Below, piece by piece: positions 50,308 to 62,858 of a DNA stretch of 64,000 bases. The notes below the pieces were generated by a model. That model was given only the letters and a program-made list of their open reading frames with translations. It was not told the origin of the DNA and searched no databases. The stretch's first letter is position 1; every line of letters begins with the position of its first letter. Position numbers and translations under genes: made by a program. Source of the DNA: Loxodes magnus (Eukaryota > Ciliophora > Karyorelictea > Loxodida > Loxodidae); NCBI GenBank assembly GCA_946699065.1, contig CAMPDV010000081.1, positions 434,001 to 498,000 of the forward strand. Reading direction: 5' to 3'.

Positions 50308-53300
50308 ATGGATGAGTCACTCATTACTTGCTACCGATGCTAGATGTATTTCAATAAGAATGAACACACACCTAAGTTGCTAAATTGTGGGCACACTGTT
50401 TGCATTGGATGTGTTGATTAATTGGAATATAGTGGTAAGAAATGCTGTGAGAAGGGTAAGAGAAACTCTTTTTATTTAAATAAAAGCGAAATTCCTACAA
50501 ATTAGTTTGTTTTAGATCTCATGGAGCAGTATAAAAAGACACCTGTTAAGTAGTTTCCGTATAAGAAAAAAGAGGCAAGCAAGTCATCCACTGACATTCG
50601 TCATCCTATCAAAATACTATAGATGCAGGAAAATCTTACAAGCTTGATTCAAAACCTGGAAATTGAAAGAACGAGTGCATTAACTATCTTGGAAAACAGG
50701 ATAGAATAACAAGAAAGGATATAAGATGAGAAATGGTCTTTTCATGGGTAAATAAATGAATAGTTTCAATTATAGATAAACGTGATGAGCAATACGGTAA
50801 AGGATAAAGATGATCTTATTATATAGCTCAAAACAAACTTAATAAGTCAGTAAGAATTCAACAATTAACTCTAAAACGAGTTCATAAAGCAGAAGCAGCA
50901 ATTTTAGAGTTTAGAAGCATTAATAAAATAAATTCAATTGGAAGAACTCTAAAAATTGAAGAATTTTGAGAATAAAAACAAAGAATTAGTTTTGCTTAAC
51001 TAAAACTTGAGGCTCTAACTATAGGATAAAATATCCTTTTTCAGTTTAAAAATTGAAAAAGGAAAGAAAAAAAATGTCCTATTATAGGGAAACTACGAGA
51101 AAGCTTAAAAGGAAATAGAGAGCTTGCAACTTTAGTTGGAAGAGTAGAGTAATTCTCAAATTAAGCTGTAGAATGAAAACTAGCTACTGAAGATGAATCT
51201 AGAAAAGGAGAAGCTATTGCACTAATCCTCCTAAAAGAAGATTTCTTCATATGTTCATGAGGTAGAAAACTTTAAAAATGTTATCTACGAACTATAAAAG
51301 CAATTAAAGCAGACATAGCTTGATGCTAATCGCTTTTAAAAAGAATCGACTAACAGCCAAAATTAGTTGAAAAATCTTCATTTTAAGTGTGAATAAGAGG
51401 AGAAAAATCATAAATAAACACTTTAGGACTTATCAATATAAAAGCAGGAATGTGCTAAAGAGAGAGACACAGTAAGAGAGCTATAAGATTAAATAAGAAG
51501 ACTATAGTAAACAATCCAGGATAAATTACAAGAGAGTTTAGTATGATAAAATAACTGTAAGGTGAAAGAAAATGAGTGCTAGCGGTATATTTAGACAAAG
51601 GATTAGCTTGAAGAGTAAATAAGAAAGCAATAAGATGAAATTCATGAAAGAATCACTTCAGAGCAAAATTTAGCTAAATAACTAGCATAACTATAAATGT
51701 TCAACTAACAGTAGAAGGAGGATATTTTGAGAGAAAAAGATTTCAGCAGGAACTTGCAAGACTAAGTAAAAAAGTACTAAATTGACTTCTAAGCGTAAAT
51801 TACTGAAATAGTCAAGTATCAAAATTAGGTTAAGGAACAGGAAAACTACATTGAAAAATTGAACCTTACAAATAAGGATCTTGAAGAAGAAATAAAGAGA
51901 CTACAAAGTTAGCTAAGAGATTAGGCATAAAGAGAGAATATTTTGAAAAACTAACTTGATTTATGTCAAACAAAACTTGAAGATTCACTATCTGAAAATA
52001 TAAAGCTGAAGGAATCCCAAAGTTAGCTCTAGGATTAAGTAAGAAAGCTTTAAAACGAGCTATAAGAAAAGATAAAAGAAATCCTTCTAATTTAGAATTA
52101 GATTAAAGTGCTTGAAAATGATTTTGATTAATAGAAATAAATCTGCAAGGAAATAGAGTAAGAACTCAAAAGATTGCAGTAGTAGCTTAATGATAAGATA
52201 AAGGAATAAATGTAGCAGCAAAACCAATATCAAATCACTAAGAGTGAATTGGATATGGCTAAAGAAGAAATAAAGAGACTTAGACAAGAAATTCAGGATC
52301 ACTAATAAGAATAAAAAAAGTAGCAAACGAAATTAAACGAGCTAGCTTCTGAAAATACGCTTAATAAATCATAACTCTAGTAACATAAAGACGATAACTC
52401 TGTACTTAAAAGTGACCTTTAGAAGCAAAAAGAATGAGATCTTTAGTAATAAGATTAAATTAGAAAAATGCAAATGGAGATCTAAGAGCAAATGAAGCAG
52501 GCTACAGAAACAAAAGGACTTTTAGTAGCATCTTAAGATTAATGTAATAGATAGAAAAAAATCAGTCGGGAACTTGATGACTAATTGAAAAAATAACAAT
52601 CTTAACTTGACGAGAAAATAGATTAATGTATATAAATGTAAGGGACAAACGCTAACCTTAAGGCTGAACTTAATCAATCTAATAATGAAAACAGCAAACT
52701 CAAGTAGTTAATTGAAGAGTTAGAAGAAGAAATAAGAAGATTGTAAAAACAATTGAATGACAAAATCTCTGAGTAAGCATAAACTTAAGCTCAGCTTAAG
52801 TAAATGACAGCTGATTTTAAAAACTTGAAAGATGATAACTAACACTAATCCGAATAAATAAAGAGCTTGGAGGAGTTAATCAAAAATCTGTAACAGAAGC
52901 TGAATGATTAAGATAATGAAGCAACATAACTAAAAATTCAATTGGATCAACAAAAAGCGGAAAATTAAAAATACAAAGAAGAGGCAAGTAGATAAAAATA
53001 ACTAATAGATGAACTAGAAGATTAATTAAGGAAACTGCAGAATTAATCAAACTAGTATCTTTAAGAAAAAATGATAGCTGAAAATCAGCTCAATTAAGCC
53101 AAAAATTAGTTACAAGATGCATTGGAAGAACTTAAAAGATGTAAAGCGAGAAACTAGAGTCTTGAGGATGATTTATAAAAGTGTTAGTAAAACCTCAACA
53201 ATGCTGTTTAGCAATAAATGACCCTATAGAATGACCTTGAGAAATTATAAGAGGAAGCAGATAGCTTGAAGAAAGATAACCAGAGATTTAAAAAAATAAA

Positions 53301-56300
53301 CAATGATTTAGAGGATTAAATCAGAAAAATGACTAATCAGATCTAACAAAATCAGACTGAAATAATATATCTCAAAAGCTAATTAGAAGGACTACAAAAT
53401 AATTATAAATAAGCTCTATCCTAAATAGAAAAACTAGAAAATTCTAATAAAGAACTAGAAGACATTATCTAATAATTAAAAAGATAAAATGATGACTTAA
53501 GTAGAGATAATTTAAAGCAATAAAATGAACTTGAAATAACTAAAAATAATCTGTAATCAGCACAAACTTAACTACAGCATTCAAACAATTTGAATTAAGA
53601 TTTGGAGGACGAGATAAAGAGGTTAAAAGCATAACTTGAGAGACTAGGAAATCAAAACTAAATAAACCAATAGCTGGAAGAAGAACTTTAAAAGCTAAAG
53701 TAATAAATTTATGATTAGTAGCAATAAATTCAAAATCTATAAAACAATTTAAAGCAGTCAAACTAAGAAAATGAAAAATTGGAACAAATGCTAAAAGATT
53801 GTAAGGAAAGTGCTGAACAGAAGTAAAGTGAAATGAAATCCTAAATTGACTATCTTCTAGAAGAACTTGAAATGCTTAAAAATCAGCTTAAGAAAAAAAC
53901 TTAAGAATAGGATTAAACTTAAGATTCGTTAAAAAACACTCAAGCAGCTCTTTAAAATTCATAAGATACAGCTGACTAATAAGCTAATAATCTAAAGTAA
54001 TTGTAAAACTACCTTGAGAACGAGCAAAATATTGGACAGTAAAAGCAAAAAAGTATAGATTCATTAGAATAGCAGTTAGAAGATTTAAAAGGTTAGCTAG
54101 CTTTAAAGGATATGAAAATTAGAGGATTATTAAATGACAGTCAATCAAACTAAGGTTAAAAAGACGAACTAATCAACAAGCTATAGTAATAGATAAACGA
54201 ACTAACTGAATAACTTGAAAAAGCTAAAAGAGATATTGAAAGCGAGAGAAATTAATTCAGCTAAGAATTGAAGAATAAGCAGAGTGAAATAGATTAATAT
54301 TTACTAAAAATAAAGGTTTTGGAAGAGCAAATTAATATCCTTAATATAAGAATTAAAGAATTGGAAGATGAAAATAATAAACTAAAGTAAATGAATCAAA
54401 ACCTTGAAAATCAGTTATTAGAACTTAAGTAATAGCTAGAAAACGCTTTAAATAATGTAGGGTCTAGTAGTTAAGAACTATAACAGTAATTAAAAAATGC
54501 ACAGTAATAATAAGCAAATGACAAAAAATAAATAGAGGATTTGCTAAAGCAATTGGAAGATTTAAAAAATTAATCATAAGGATTGGATCAAAAAATGCAA
54601 GAAATGTAGAAACTTATAGATGAATTGCAAGCCTTTAAAAGCTAATGTGTATGCAACCAAATGAAAGGCTAAAGTGATGAAATTGGCAAGCAAAATTAGC
54701 AAGAAAAATAAAAAAATCTAGAATTAACCCAGCAAATATAAAATATGTAGGAACTTATTGAAGAATTGCAACTATTCAAGCGAAACTGTATTTGCGAATA
54801 GTTAAAAGCAGAGATTGAAGAACTAAAGTAAAAACTAGTTAATTGTAGATGTGAAGAGTTGTAGCAGATGATTAAAGAGCTCTAAGATTAATTAGATAAA
54901 TGCATATGCTAGTAACTTAAGGATGAAGTAGAAAGATTAACAGGAGAACTTTCAAAAGCTAGCTCGAATTAACCTTAATAAATTTCTGAAGAGGAGCAAT
55001 AAGAAGAGTAAAATGCACCTGAATAAAATGAACTCTTGAAATCTTTGAAATAATGGTAGAAGGAAAAAGCTATGCCTTATGCTAATATTTGGAAACTATT
55101 TGAAAACTTTTTAGATAAAAAATACGAAAGTGATGAAGCAGATATTTCGTCCGGCATATAACCCAGGAAAGCAACAAGTTTTTTGAATGATATGCTAATT
55201 TAATAATATGGTATGCCATCTATTGCAAATAAAACACTAGCTCAGCTATTAAAAGGTTTACAATAACTTTATACCGAAAAAAATCCTTATGGAACTATCT
55301 TTTGCAGATTTTTATGCGTATATCATCCAGATCCGGTTGATTTAGTTCTAGGAACGTTTTTGATAAGGATTAGAAAATAATTTGAGGAGTTAAGTGCAGC
55401 ATATAGTAAAAGAAGTACCGCAAGTTAGTAAAAAAATCCTAAAGATTAAAAATCAACATTTGGTAAAGAAAAATTTGAAGCTGGTGCTTAAGGAGGAGAG
55501 GCATCTACAATTGATGTATACACTATGGTAACAGATACTTTTGCTTAAGATAAAGTTTATGCTGGAAAAATTTGCTACAAGTTATTACCTTAAGACAAAA
55601 GAACCGATTTCATTATTTTTATGATACAGTAAAGAATCCTTAAGCTTTAAAAAACATCGGATCAACTTTTTGATATGATGGATAAAGATGGTACTGGAAC
55701 TGTAGATGTTGATGAATTTTAGAGAGGAATTGTATAAGCGACAGGTTTATAAATGTCGATAGAAGAAGTAGAAGTAATTAGAAAATACATTGATGAAGAC
55801 AATTCTGGAACTATCAGCAAAGAAGAATTTTCAAGCAAACTCTAAAGCATTTAAGCTAAAAAAATGAACAAAGACACATGGACAGTTACAAAAGCCCAAT
55901 TTATGACTGTAATAGCTGATTTATACGATGAAAATAAAATAAAAGATAGGGATACTATAAAGTAAATATTTGACAGCTATGACTAGGATTTAACTGACTC
56001 TTTGCAATTCGCAGAGTTTTAAAAAGCAATTAAAAAAATTGATGAAAAAATTGCCGATGAATTTATTAATCAAATCTTCAAAGAAGGATGTGAAAAATAG
56101 GTTTCTTAGGATTCTCTTAATAGCAAAACCTTTTAGTTCTTGATACATAAGTATACTATTGGAGAATTTGGAATTAAGACTTTTGGTAATATTTTACTTT
56201 TTAGAGGCTGGAAAAATTCTAGGAGGCCTTGACAGAGGTGAAGCAGAAGGAAATATTGGAGGTAAGTCAGTAAAAGTTTCAAAACCAATAAGTAGAAAGG

Positions 56301-56461
56301 CAGTTGCGCAAGGACCTTTGAAAACACCTTAGTCAACAACATAGAAGTAGCCATCTGGTGCTTCCACACCTAAAAAAAACGCTACACCAGCTCAAAACGT
56401 AACAGCAGCTACGGTTTAGAAATAATTGGCAACAAAAAAACCGCCTGCGAAGAAGAAATGA
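50308..56461 (+). CDS. 2044-aa RING-finger / coiled-coil / CxC / EF-hand protein
   Basis: ATG 50308 to TGA 56459-56461. A single 19-nt intron near the 3' end (56186-56204, GTAATATTTTACTTTTTAG) gives 6135 coding nt, 2045 codons. Residues about 8-50 form a RING-like finger (C-Y-R-C and L-N-C-G-H-T-V-C-I-G-C-V); the last metal pair is poorly matched (K-K-C-C). About 1,400 residues of Gln/Glu/Lys/Leu coiled coil follow, with most Gln as TAA/TAG. Four C-x-C motifs sit near its end (residues 1447, 1494, 1513, 1532). The C-terminal part has two canonical EF-hand loops (D-K-D-G-T-G at 1792, D-E-D-N-S-G at 1829) and a degenerate third. It ends in a Lys/Pro/Ala-rich tail. A Ca2+-regulated cytoskeletal scaffold is inferred; ubiquitin-ligase activity is unproven. 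Confidence 0.9.
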
Positions 56462-57881
56462 GCAATCAATACAATATATATAATTTTATATATTTAACCC
56501 TAATTCCATTCCTCTTATTCCATCTCATCTAAAAAAGCGCTAAAATGTCATATCTCTATAAATGCCTCTATATCTTAATGAACAGATAACAAGAGATATC
56601 ATCGCTTTATTAAATAAACTTATGTAATCTTAACTATATATTTTATAATATATCCTTAATAAAGAAATCTGTTGAGTTTCTACAGCAAACTAAGAGTGAT
56701 TCCATCTATTTTTACAAAGACATATAAATCAGCTCTTTATATTGCCTATCACTGCTTTATCTACTTATCTAATTTACAAGACAATGCCTACTATTTATCT
56801 ATTGCTTTATATTAATAATTCTTAATTTCATTAAATAAATCTATTCCTATAATTAAGAAACTAAATACAAATCAAGCTGATTTAGGCACTTGTTATGCTT
56901 GTCATACTTATTAATTCTTTCAATCTAGAACACTTTAATAATATAGCATAAAGGATTTTAATTAGTCTATATAATGAAAGGGACTAGACAGTTTAAAATT
57001 GAAAGCCCTCGCAAGGAAAGATTAGAGCAATACTGTTAAATTTTAAGCCTCAAAACTTAAATATCTTAAGATGCTAGCAAGATTTAAATATAATTAACAA
57101 TGCACTTTAATTATCATATTAAATCAGTCTTTAAAGATAAATATACTAGGCATATAACTATTTAAGAATGCAAATCAAATGATAATAAATAGAAACTAAC
57201 ATGAAATAAGATAAGTTTTTATAAATTATAACAGGTTGAAAACATCTGAACTAACACTTTATCAAGCAAAATCTATAGAAGAAATAAAAAACAATGAAAA
57301 ATACGAAAATCAAACTAGAAAGGTTTGACTATATAGTCTAAGCTATTTAGTCATTAAATGAGTACCAAATGAAGTTTAATTGTAAGAGCTTATAAAAAAT
57401 GTAATTTAATAACAATCAAAACGAGAGATTAAAAAGGCATTTGTTATAACATTAGGATTACTCTAGGTAGTCAAATAAATGATTTATCTATTTTTTACTA
57501 TAATCCTTTATCTTTTAAGCAAATAATTTTTATTTAGTTTAGCTTTATATAACTCTTATTATTCTAAATCCTAAGTTCAGTTTTCTATATAAATCCTAAG
57601 ACTGAATATTAAGATTATTTATCATTTAATTTGATTATTTGATTATAAATTTAATAATAATTATCTATTACCCTTCTATCACTCATTAAATCTAAATACT
57701 TTTACTGTGATGTTTTTATATAATTGACTATCTTATATTTATCAAGAAAGAAGTTTTTAAACCAAAAGCTAATTATTATTAATTTAGGAGTATTAAGTAA
57801 CGTGAAATTTGATAGAAGCGAATTTTAGTTTACAAAGCTAAGGAGATATAAAAGTTTGCTACTTTTTATTAATTTTTATTT
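56462..57881. other. AT-rich spacer, 1.4 kb
   Basis: Between two convergent genes. No feature recognised; one slightly GC-richer patch near 57,000 has no frame or fold I can name. Confidence 0.5.
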
Positions 57882-59010
57882 TCAGTTTCTCTCAAAAACT
57901 TTCCATTTATTCTGGTTGATGTCGTAAATTGCCATACTTTGATTATTCTTATAGAAATATATATACTAATCTATTGAAAATGGTCTTGTATTTACATAGC
58001 TGGGTAAATATAAAGCTTCTCCATGATTACTTACTGTCTTAAAATCAAACATCTAGGTTGCATCTAAGTTTCCGCCTGAATTCCATACTAAGCAAGCTTT
58101 CAAGTTTTTTACATAAACAGCACTACAAGAACTACATTTAGAAATTTTGCATGATTGCAAATTTCATTAGTCTTACACCAAATTATTAACATAAATCAAA
58201 TCTTATGCATATTAACCATATCCTCCAAGGATTGTTAGCTAATCATCATTATAGCATAATCCAAAAGTACATAAATAACTGACAAAACTCTATATATTTG
58301 TCTTTCTCTTAAAATTATCTCTTAAGTATAACGTTTCATTCAAGTTGTTCCTCTCTCCACACACAACAAAAATACGTTCTTTCAAATCAAAGACTGTCCT
58401 ATGGTATTTTCTATTGAACTATTAATCTATTCTTTTTAATTCTTTCTTTTAGAAGCTTCAAATTCCATTTCCTGTAATGATGATACTTTTTTAATCTAGC
58501 TATTCAATATAGTTGTGTACTTTAGTAATGCTTGATAACTAAATTTGAACCTTATTTACTTCTTCAGCTTACTTTAAATCTTAATCTTGGTTCTAAATTC
58601 TATCTTAAATTGCCTTTACTGGCTCATATTGAATTTAAATATCAGAATTAGTTAAATATTTCTTAGTTACAGCGTTAAATGCAATCAAGTTTGTTTCGCT
58701 AAAGGTGTAAAATTTAGCAAATCGATATTCAAAGTTAGCGAATATCTCATATTTGTTTATCATTAAAGGCAATCTTCTAAGCAACCTCCCAATCTAATTA
58801 GACGAATTATTCTTGCATAACTATCTTAGAAATAGAATTTTGAGCATATAAGTTTATCTTGTCTAGATATCCATTAATTAGCTTAAAATTTGATATAAAT
58901 GCTCTAAAATATAATAACTCTTCTCTTATTTTCTTTTGCAATTTGCTTTTCCTTTAATTTCACTCTATATTAATACTCATATAATACACCAATTAATCGC
59001 TTTTATGCAT
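57882..59010 (-). CDS. kelch-repeat-like beta-propeller protein with N-terminal helical region
   Basis: The stop is TGA 57884-57882. The C-terminal 240 residues show kelch-type blades: R-I-F-V-V-C-G-E-R-N-N-L, then L-T-I-L-G-G-Y-G followed by Y-V-N-N-L, and a final blade with I-Y-D-I-N-Q-N-K-W-K-V-F. Kelch propellers bind proteins, often cytoskeletal or E3-ligase partners. Before them is a Gln-rich coiled coil. The 5' part is ambiguous. Starting at ATG 58874 needs no intron (330 aa). Starting at ATG 59010 reads a good helical exon but then needs a 28-nt intron (GTTATG...ATTAG), longer than any other here. I give the outer limits. Blade number is low for a closed propeller, so repeats are degenerate or missing. 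Confidence 0.72.
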
Positions 59011-59726
59011 TATAGATATAATTCAAAGTGATTACTCTAATTAAGCAAAATAGATTAAATAAAGGTATTAATTCCTAAATTCTACATGCATAAATGATTT
59101 ATTTAAGTATCTTTTTTTAATTAATAAAAGCTATTTAAAGCTTAGAAGTAATATAAGGAATTCCATTCTATGTTTATAAGTTAAGGCTAGATATTCAATC
59201 AAAAGAAGCATAAGGATTTTCTTAAATAGCTAGTTGATGGCTTATTGCCTTTTTGTAAGAAAATTGTAGATTCAAATGTTCTAAGTAGCAGAAATAAGAT
59301 TTATTAAAAGTGCATATATCAGCAAATGCTTGTACCTATAAAATGATAAGGAAACTTCACTTTTTTGCAGGATATATAAAAATTAAGCAACTAATTAAAT
59401 TTATCTATATATAAATTAGATTGAATCTAATTTATATAAACTATCCTCTATAACTATTATACAAATAAGCAATGGGTATAGTTATAATAATATATAGCAA
59501 AGATATGATATAGATTGAAATTATTTTACTATTTAAATAATATTTAGATTAAATATATTATACAAATTATTTATATAGTTAAATATTTACTTTATGAATC
59601 TAAATACTATCAAATAAGTCTATATATATTAGATATACCCTTTACATTATGTTACCATTAAGCAGGATTAATGAATGTAAATGCAGGGTATTAAATTACT
59701 AAGATTATATCAAAAAGATAAAAGGC
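59011..59726. other. divergent spacer, 716 nt
   Basis: Very AT-rich DNA between the kelch-like gene and the 59727 gene. No motif was recognised. Confidence 0.5.
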
Positions 59727-60330
59727 ATGTAAACTTAATATTGAGAAAAATTGAAATTTTATGATACTTCTTCTTATTCAGAAAAGGTAAGTTTGGAAGG
59801 AAGGCAAGCTATCGAAGAATCTGATATCATGGAAAAAGTTCCAAATCAAATTTAGATAAAAAAAACCGAAAAGCAGGACAAAGATATCTTCAAACTGCAG
59901 AAAGAATCAAAGACATACTGACAACAATAGGAAATTTAAATCAGGAAACGTTATATCAGCGAAATTTATTAATATAACGCAAGATCATTACATATTATAT
60001 TTTAAATAGGAAGAGCAATCCTCCAATTTAGATTAACTTAGCACAAGTACCTGGAATTATTTTAGGAGCGACAAACTGAGCAAGAATCTTGGTAGAAGCC
60101 AAAACGAAAAAGCTGGAAGTATTGAGTAGCGGTTGTTGAGAGACCCCAGATGATTAAGTTTCTTTTAGCATCACTCTGACCATGCCCTATTAGAAGAAAG
60201 ATTTTCCAAAGGAGTGAAGCACTGGAGGAAATTTCCAATGAGAAATATTATTAACTCCAAATAAAATTAATTTAAAAAGCTGCGCACCATCAAGAGTTTT
60301 ACGCGCTCTATAGCCAAGTTTATTTATTTA
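59727..60330 (+). CDS. hypothetical basic protein, exon joins unresolved
   Basis: ATG 59727 opens a charged helical frame (E-E-S-D-I-M-E-K-V-P) to about 59,970. From about 59,975 the coding frame shifts by one; it then reads Y-I-L-Y-F-K-Q, L-G-R-S-Q-N-E-K and D-P-R-W-L-S-F-F-Q-H-H-S-D-H-A-L-L. No 16-20 nt intron that joins the two was found. The second half is matched by an inverted partial copy at 61,040-61,375, including a shared TGA (60137-60139) at the Trp of R-W-L. That shared TGA with conserved residues after it argues it is read as Trp. The 3' end is uncertain. Function unknown. Confidence 0.5.
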
Positions 60331-60581
60331 TATATACTTAACGTTTTATTACTGTTTATTTTTTTAATTTGCGAAATATAGAATAATAGATATGTAAAGT
60401 TATTATCAAAAGTTGTTTAGTACTCTAATAAAATTAAAACTACTATTTAGATTATAAAATATCACTAATTATATTGCTGCTTTGATTTTTTTAATTGATC
60501 TAATATTTTTATTTTGAAACCTTTAAATAAATTTTAAATCAATAAAACCAAAAATTAAAAAATATAAATATAATTGAAAAG

Positions 60582-60871
60582 ATGGAGGGAGCTGATATTG
60601 CCATTCTTGACCACACTTTCTGGTTTTATGGCTAGGAACAAGTTCCTTTCCTGTCGCTGAGAAAGTCCCTGGTCAGAGTCATTTCTGAAGGAAACGCTGT
60701 CTTTGAGATTATCCACTCTTGGTAGGGGTTTGAAGCCTGTCTACTCAAAGCGATGGAGCTCCACAGAAACTGTGCCTGGATCACAATAGGATATCCCCGT
60801 TATTCCTTAAAAAGAGAACTTCGGGTCGTGCAATCGGAAAGGAATTTCCGGTGCAAAAACTCTTTAGTTGA
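60582..60871 (+). CDS. GC-rich 90-aa protein of unknown function, stop created by a terminal 17-nt intron
   Basis: ATG 60582. The frame is coding in character with many C-ending codons and far more G+C than its surroundings. It reads I-L-D-H-T-F-W-F-Y-G early and W-I-T-I-G-Y-P-R-Y-S late. Two Gln are TAG, so it is adapted to this code. A 17-nt GT..AG intron (60851-60867, GTGCAAAAACTCTTTAG) joins CG to T and is followed at once by TGA 60869-60871. Without splicing the frame runs on into AT-rich DNA. No family is recognised. High expression (codon choice) or recent origin elsewhere could explain the composition. At first sight the block looks like a structured RNA, but the clean frame favours protein. 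Confidence 0.62.
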
Positions 60872-61039
60872 AATTAATGAATTAAAAAAGTATAAATTTC
60901 ATTTATTATATAAGATATTTTTATACTATTCATAAGAATTTTTTAAATAGATTAAGATATAAATGAAAGAGCTAAAATAATTTATAACCTTTAATTAGAA
61001 CTAAAAATTTGAAAAAAAACTAAAATTAAATATAAAATA

Positions 61040-61375
61040 ACTTGGATTCTAGAGCGCGTAGTACCTTATTTGAGCACAGCTCTTTAATCTCAGATTTTAA
61101 AGTCTTAAAAGTTCCCCTTGAAGGTTATTTTCAGAGCTATCAATTCCTTGAATATTTTGTTCAATAAGTAATGTTCAAAATGATAACCTAAGAGACCTAA
61201 TCATTTGGCATTTTCATCTGTAGCGTTACTTGATATCTCAGTCTTTTCTTTCTTTGATCCTTCCAAGATTCTTTAGCTATCTGTCGCATATAGGCATTCC
61301 CTTATTCCAAAATTTTGATGATTAAGTTGGAGAATTACTCCACTCTATTTAAATAAAATATAACTTTCCATTTAT
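61040..61375 (-). pseudogene. inverted partial copy of the 59727 gene's 3' half
   Basis: On the minus strand a frame reads Y-I-L-F-K-Q, then L-E-G-S-K-K-E-K, then A-K-W-L-G-L-L-G-Y-H-F-E-H-Y-L-L. It parallels the 3' half of the 59727 gene in order and spacing (W-L, then H, acidic-H, L-L). Nucleotide similarity continues past it, including an identical TAGAGCGCGT-type core (61054-61063 against 60300-60309 inverted). The frame has no ATG, begins abruptly next to AT-rich spacer, and one indel separates the two copies near their 3' ends. I read it as a truncated, inverted duplicate. It could also be the end exon of a gene whose start I cannot see. Confidence 0.5.
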
Positions 61376-62466
61376 ATTAACTAGCATATATAAACTAATA
61401 ATTATTTTATATAGATTATCATACTTATAAATATACATTTTGATTTATTTTGCTCACTTTAAAAATGAATCTTTCATCTAAATATTTAATTTGATAATAT
61501 TTATAATCTGAAAAGTCATTATCTATATTTAGTTTAACATCTTTAGAATCTACCCTAAATATTTTAAATGATAGCTTGCTTTTTTATTAAAAATAATTCT
61601 AATAATTTTATCTATTTTTCTATTTTAAGAAACTGGATTATACACTTTTAGAAAACATCAGATAAAATGATTTTAGAGTCTTTATAAAAGTTAAAAGTGT
61701 TTAATAATTGAATAATTAAAGAAACTTTTCTGAATATTCTTGTTTAATACTATTTAATTAGAATTTAATTTCTCTAATTTACTAAAAATATTAAAAAATC
61801 TCTAGTTCTCCTTGTTAGCTTTTTTCTTATTTTCTTTACACTTTTATTAAAAGAGAAAAGTTACAATAATATTAGCAATCTAGATGCTTAAAAGAAAACC
61901 CTTACTTAAAATAGCTTATGCTTAGAATTGATTTTCCTTTAAGCAAAAGAATAAATAAAAGATATACTTTAAATAGGCTTATATTACTTATTTATACTAA
62001 ATGTATTGTCTAATTATGAAAACTTTATATCTAATTAATATTATACAGTTCTCTTTTCTCTACTTATCTTCCTTTATTTATTCTAAAATATTACCTAAAT
62101 ACACTTCTAATAACACTAAAATCAATGTTGTTTAACAAAATTCCCTGAGGGGCAGTGCATTTTCACAGAATAATGTGTATAATAATTGTAGCTCTATAAG
62201 CAGTATATATACTCTAGTTATTTATATGATAATGTAGCAAGTAGATAAGCAGAAGATTAGATTTAAATAGAGCTATTCATAATTATAAAAAGAAGGCAGA
62301 TTTTAATAAATGTCAAAGGAAGAAATGATTATGAATTAATATGAAGAAATAAAGATAAAATGCTATTAGATTCTATTGCTAGAAATATGGAAGGTAATAT
62401 TATTAATTATTCGTAGTAAATTGCTTTATTACTTATCTCATTATATAATCCTCTTATTTTATCTAA
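61376..62466. other. AT-rich spacer, 1.1 kb
   Basis: No gene is supported. A GGGGCAGTGCA patch near 62,148-62,158 stands out in otherwise AT-rich DNA but has no frame or fold I can name. Confidence 0.45.
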
Positions 62467-62724
62467 ATGCTTCAAATAAGAATTAAGAAATATGTAACTA
62501 AAGGAGAAAAAAATTTCTTTTATAAAGCACTTCCGTTTCATAAGGAATAAAAAATTCCTAAGATCAAGGACTTAATCCTGCAAGCATATCAAGATTTTAA
62601 GCAAATTATTTGTGATAAAATGTACTAAGAATTAGTGAAGAAATTTATAAAAAACTACTCATATTATTAGCGATTTCTTAAGATATTAAGATTAAAAATA
62701 AATAAAAGTTTCTTTTTAAAATGA
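62467..62724 (+). CDS. hypothetical 85-aa basic protein
   Basis: ATG 62467 to TGA 62722-62724, no internal TGA. The small protein is Lys/Ile/Tyr-rich and probably helical (I-K-D-L-I-L-Q-A-Y-Q-D-F-K-Q and K-M-Y-Q-E-L-V-K-K-F-I-K-N-Y). Its codon pattern is better than that of the flanking spacer. It converges on NAE1 with a 134-nt gap. No family is recognised, and a longer gene with further 5' exons is possible. Confidence 0.45.
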
Positions 62725-62858
62725 ATTTATGATATAACTCAGTAAAGAGCTATTTAGTTACACTTAGAAAGCTAAAGAAATTAAATGAGACTTAAGTTAA
62801 CTAGAAGTGCTTTTTTTTATTTTTATAAAGGACTATTAAAGGTAATTTTAAAAGTTTC

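Noticed and set aside
60582-60850. Structured non-coding RNA, such as RNase P/MRP RNA (GAGAAAGTCC and CCACAGAAAC strings recall CR-I and CR-V)
   Set aside because: The two strings do not pair as a P4 helix; CACAGAAACTGTG forms its own hairpin. A clean reading frame with good amino-acid composition and a plausible spliced stop covers the whole block.
60300-61065. Terminal inverted repeats of a DNA transposon (inverted TAGAGCGCGT cores)
   Set aside because: The similarity extends as protein-level homology of a neighbouring gene; there is no transposase, no target-site duplication seen, and the arms are imperfect.
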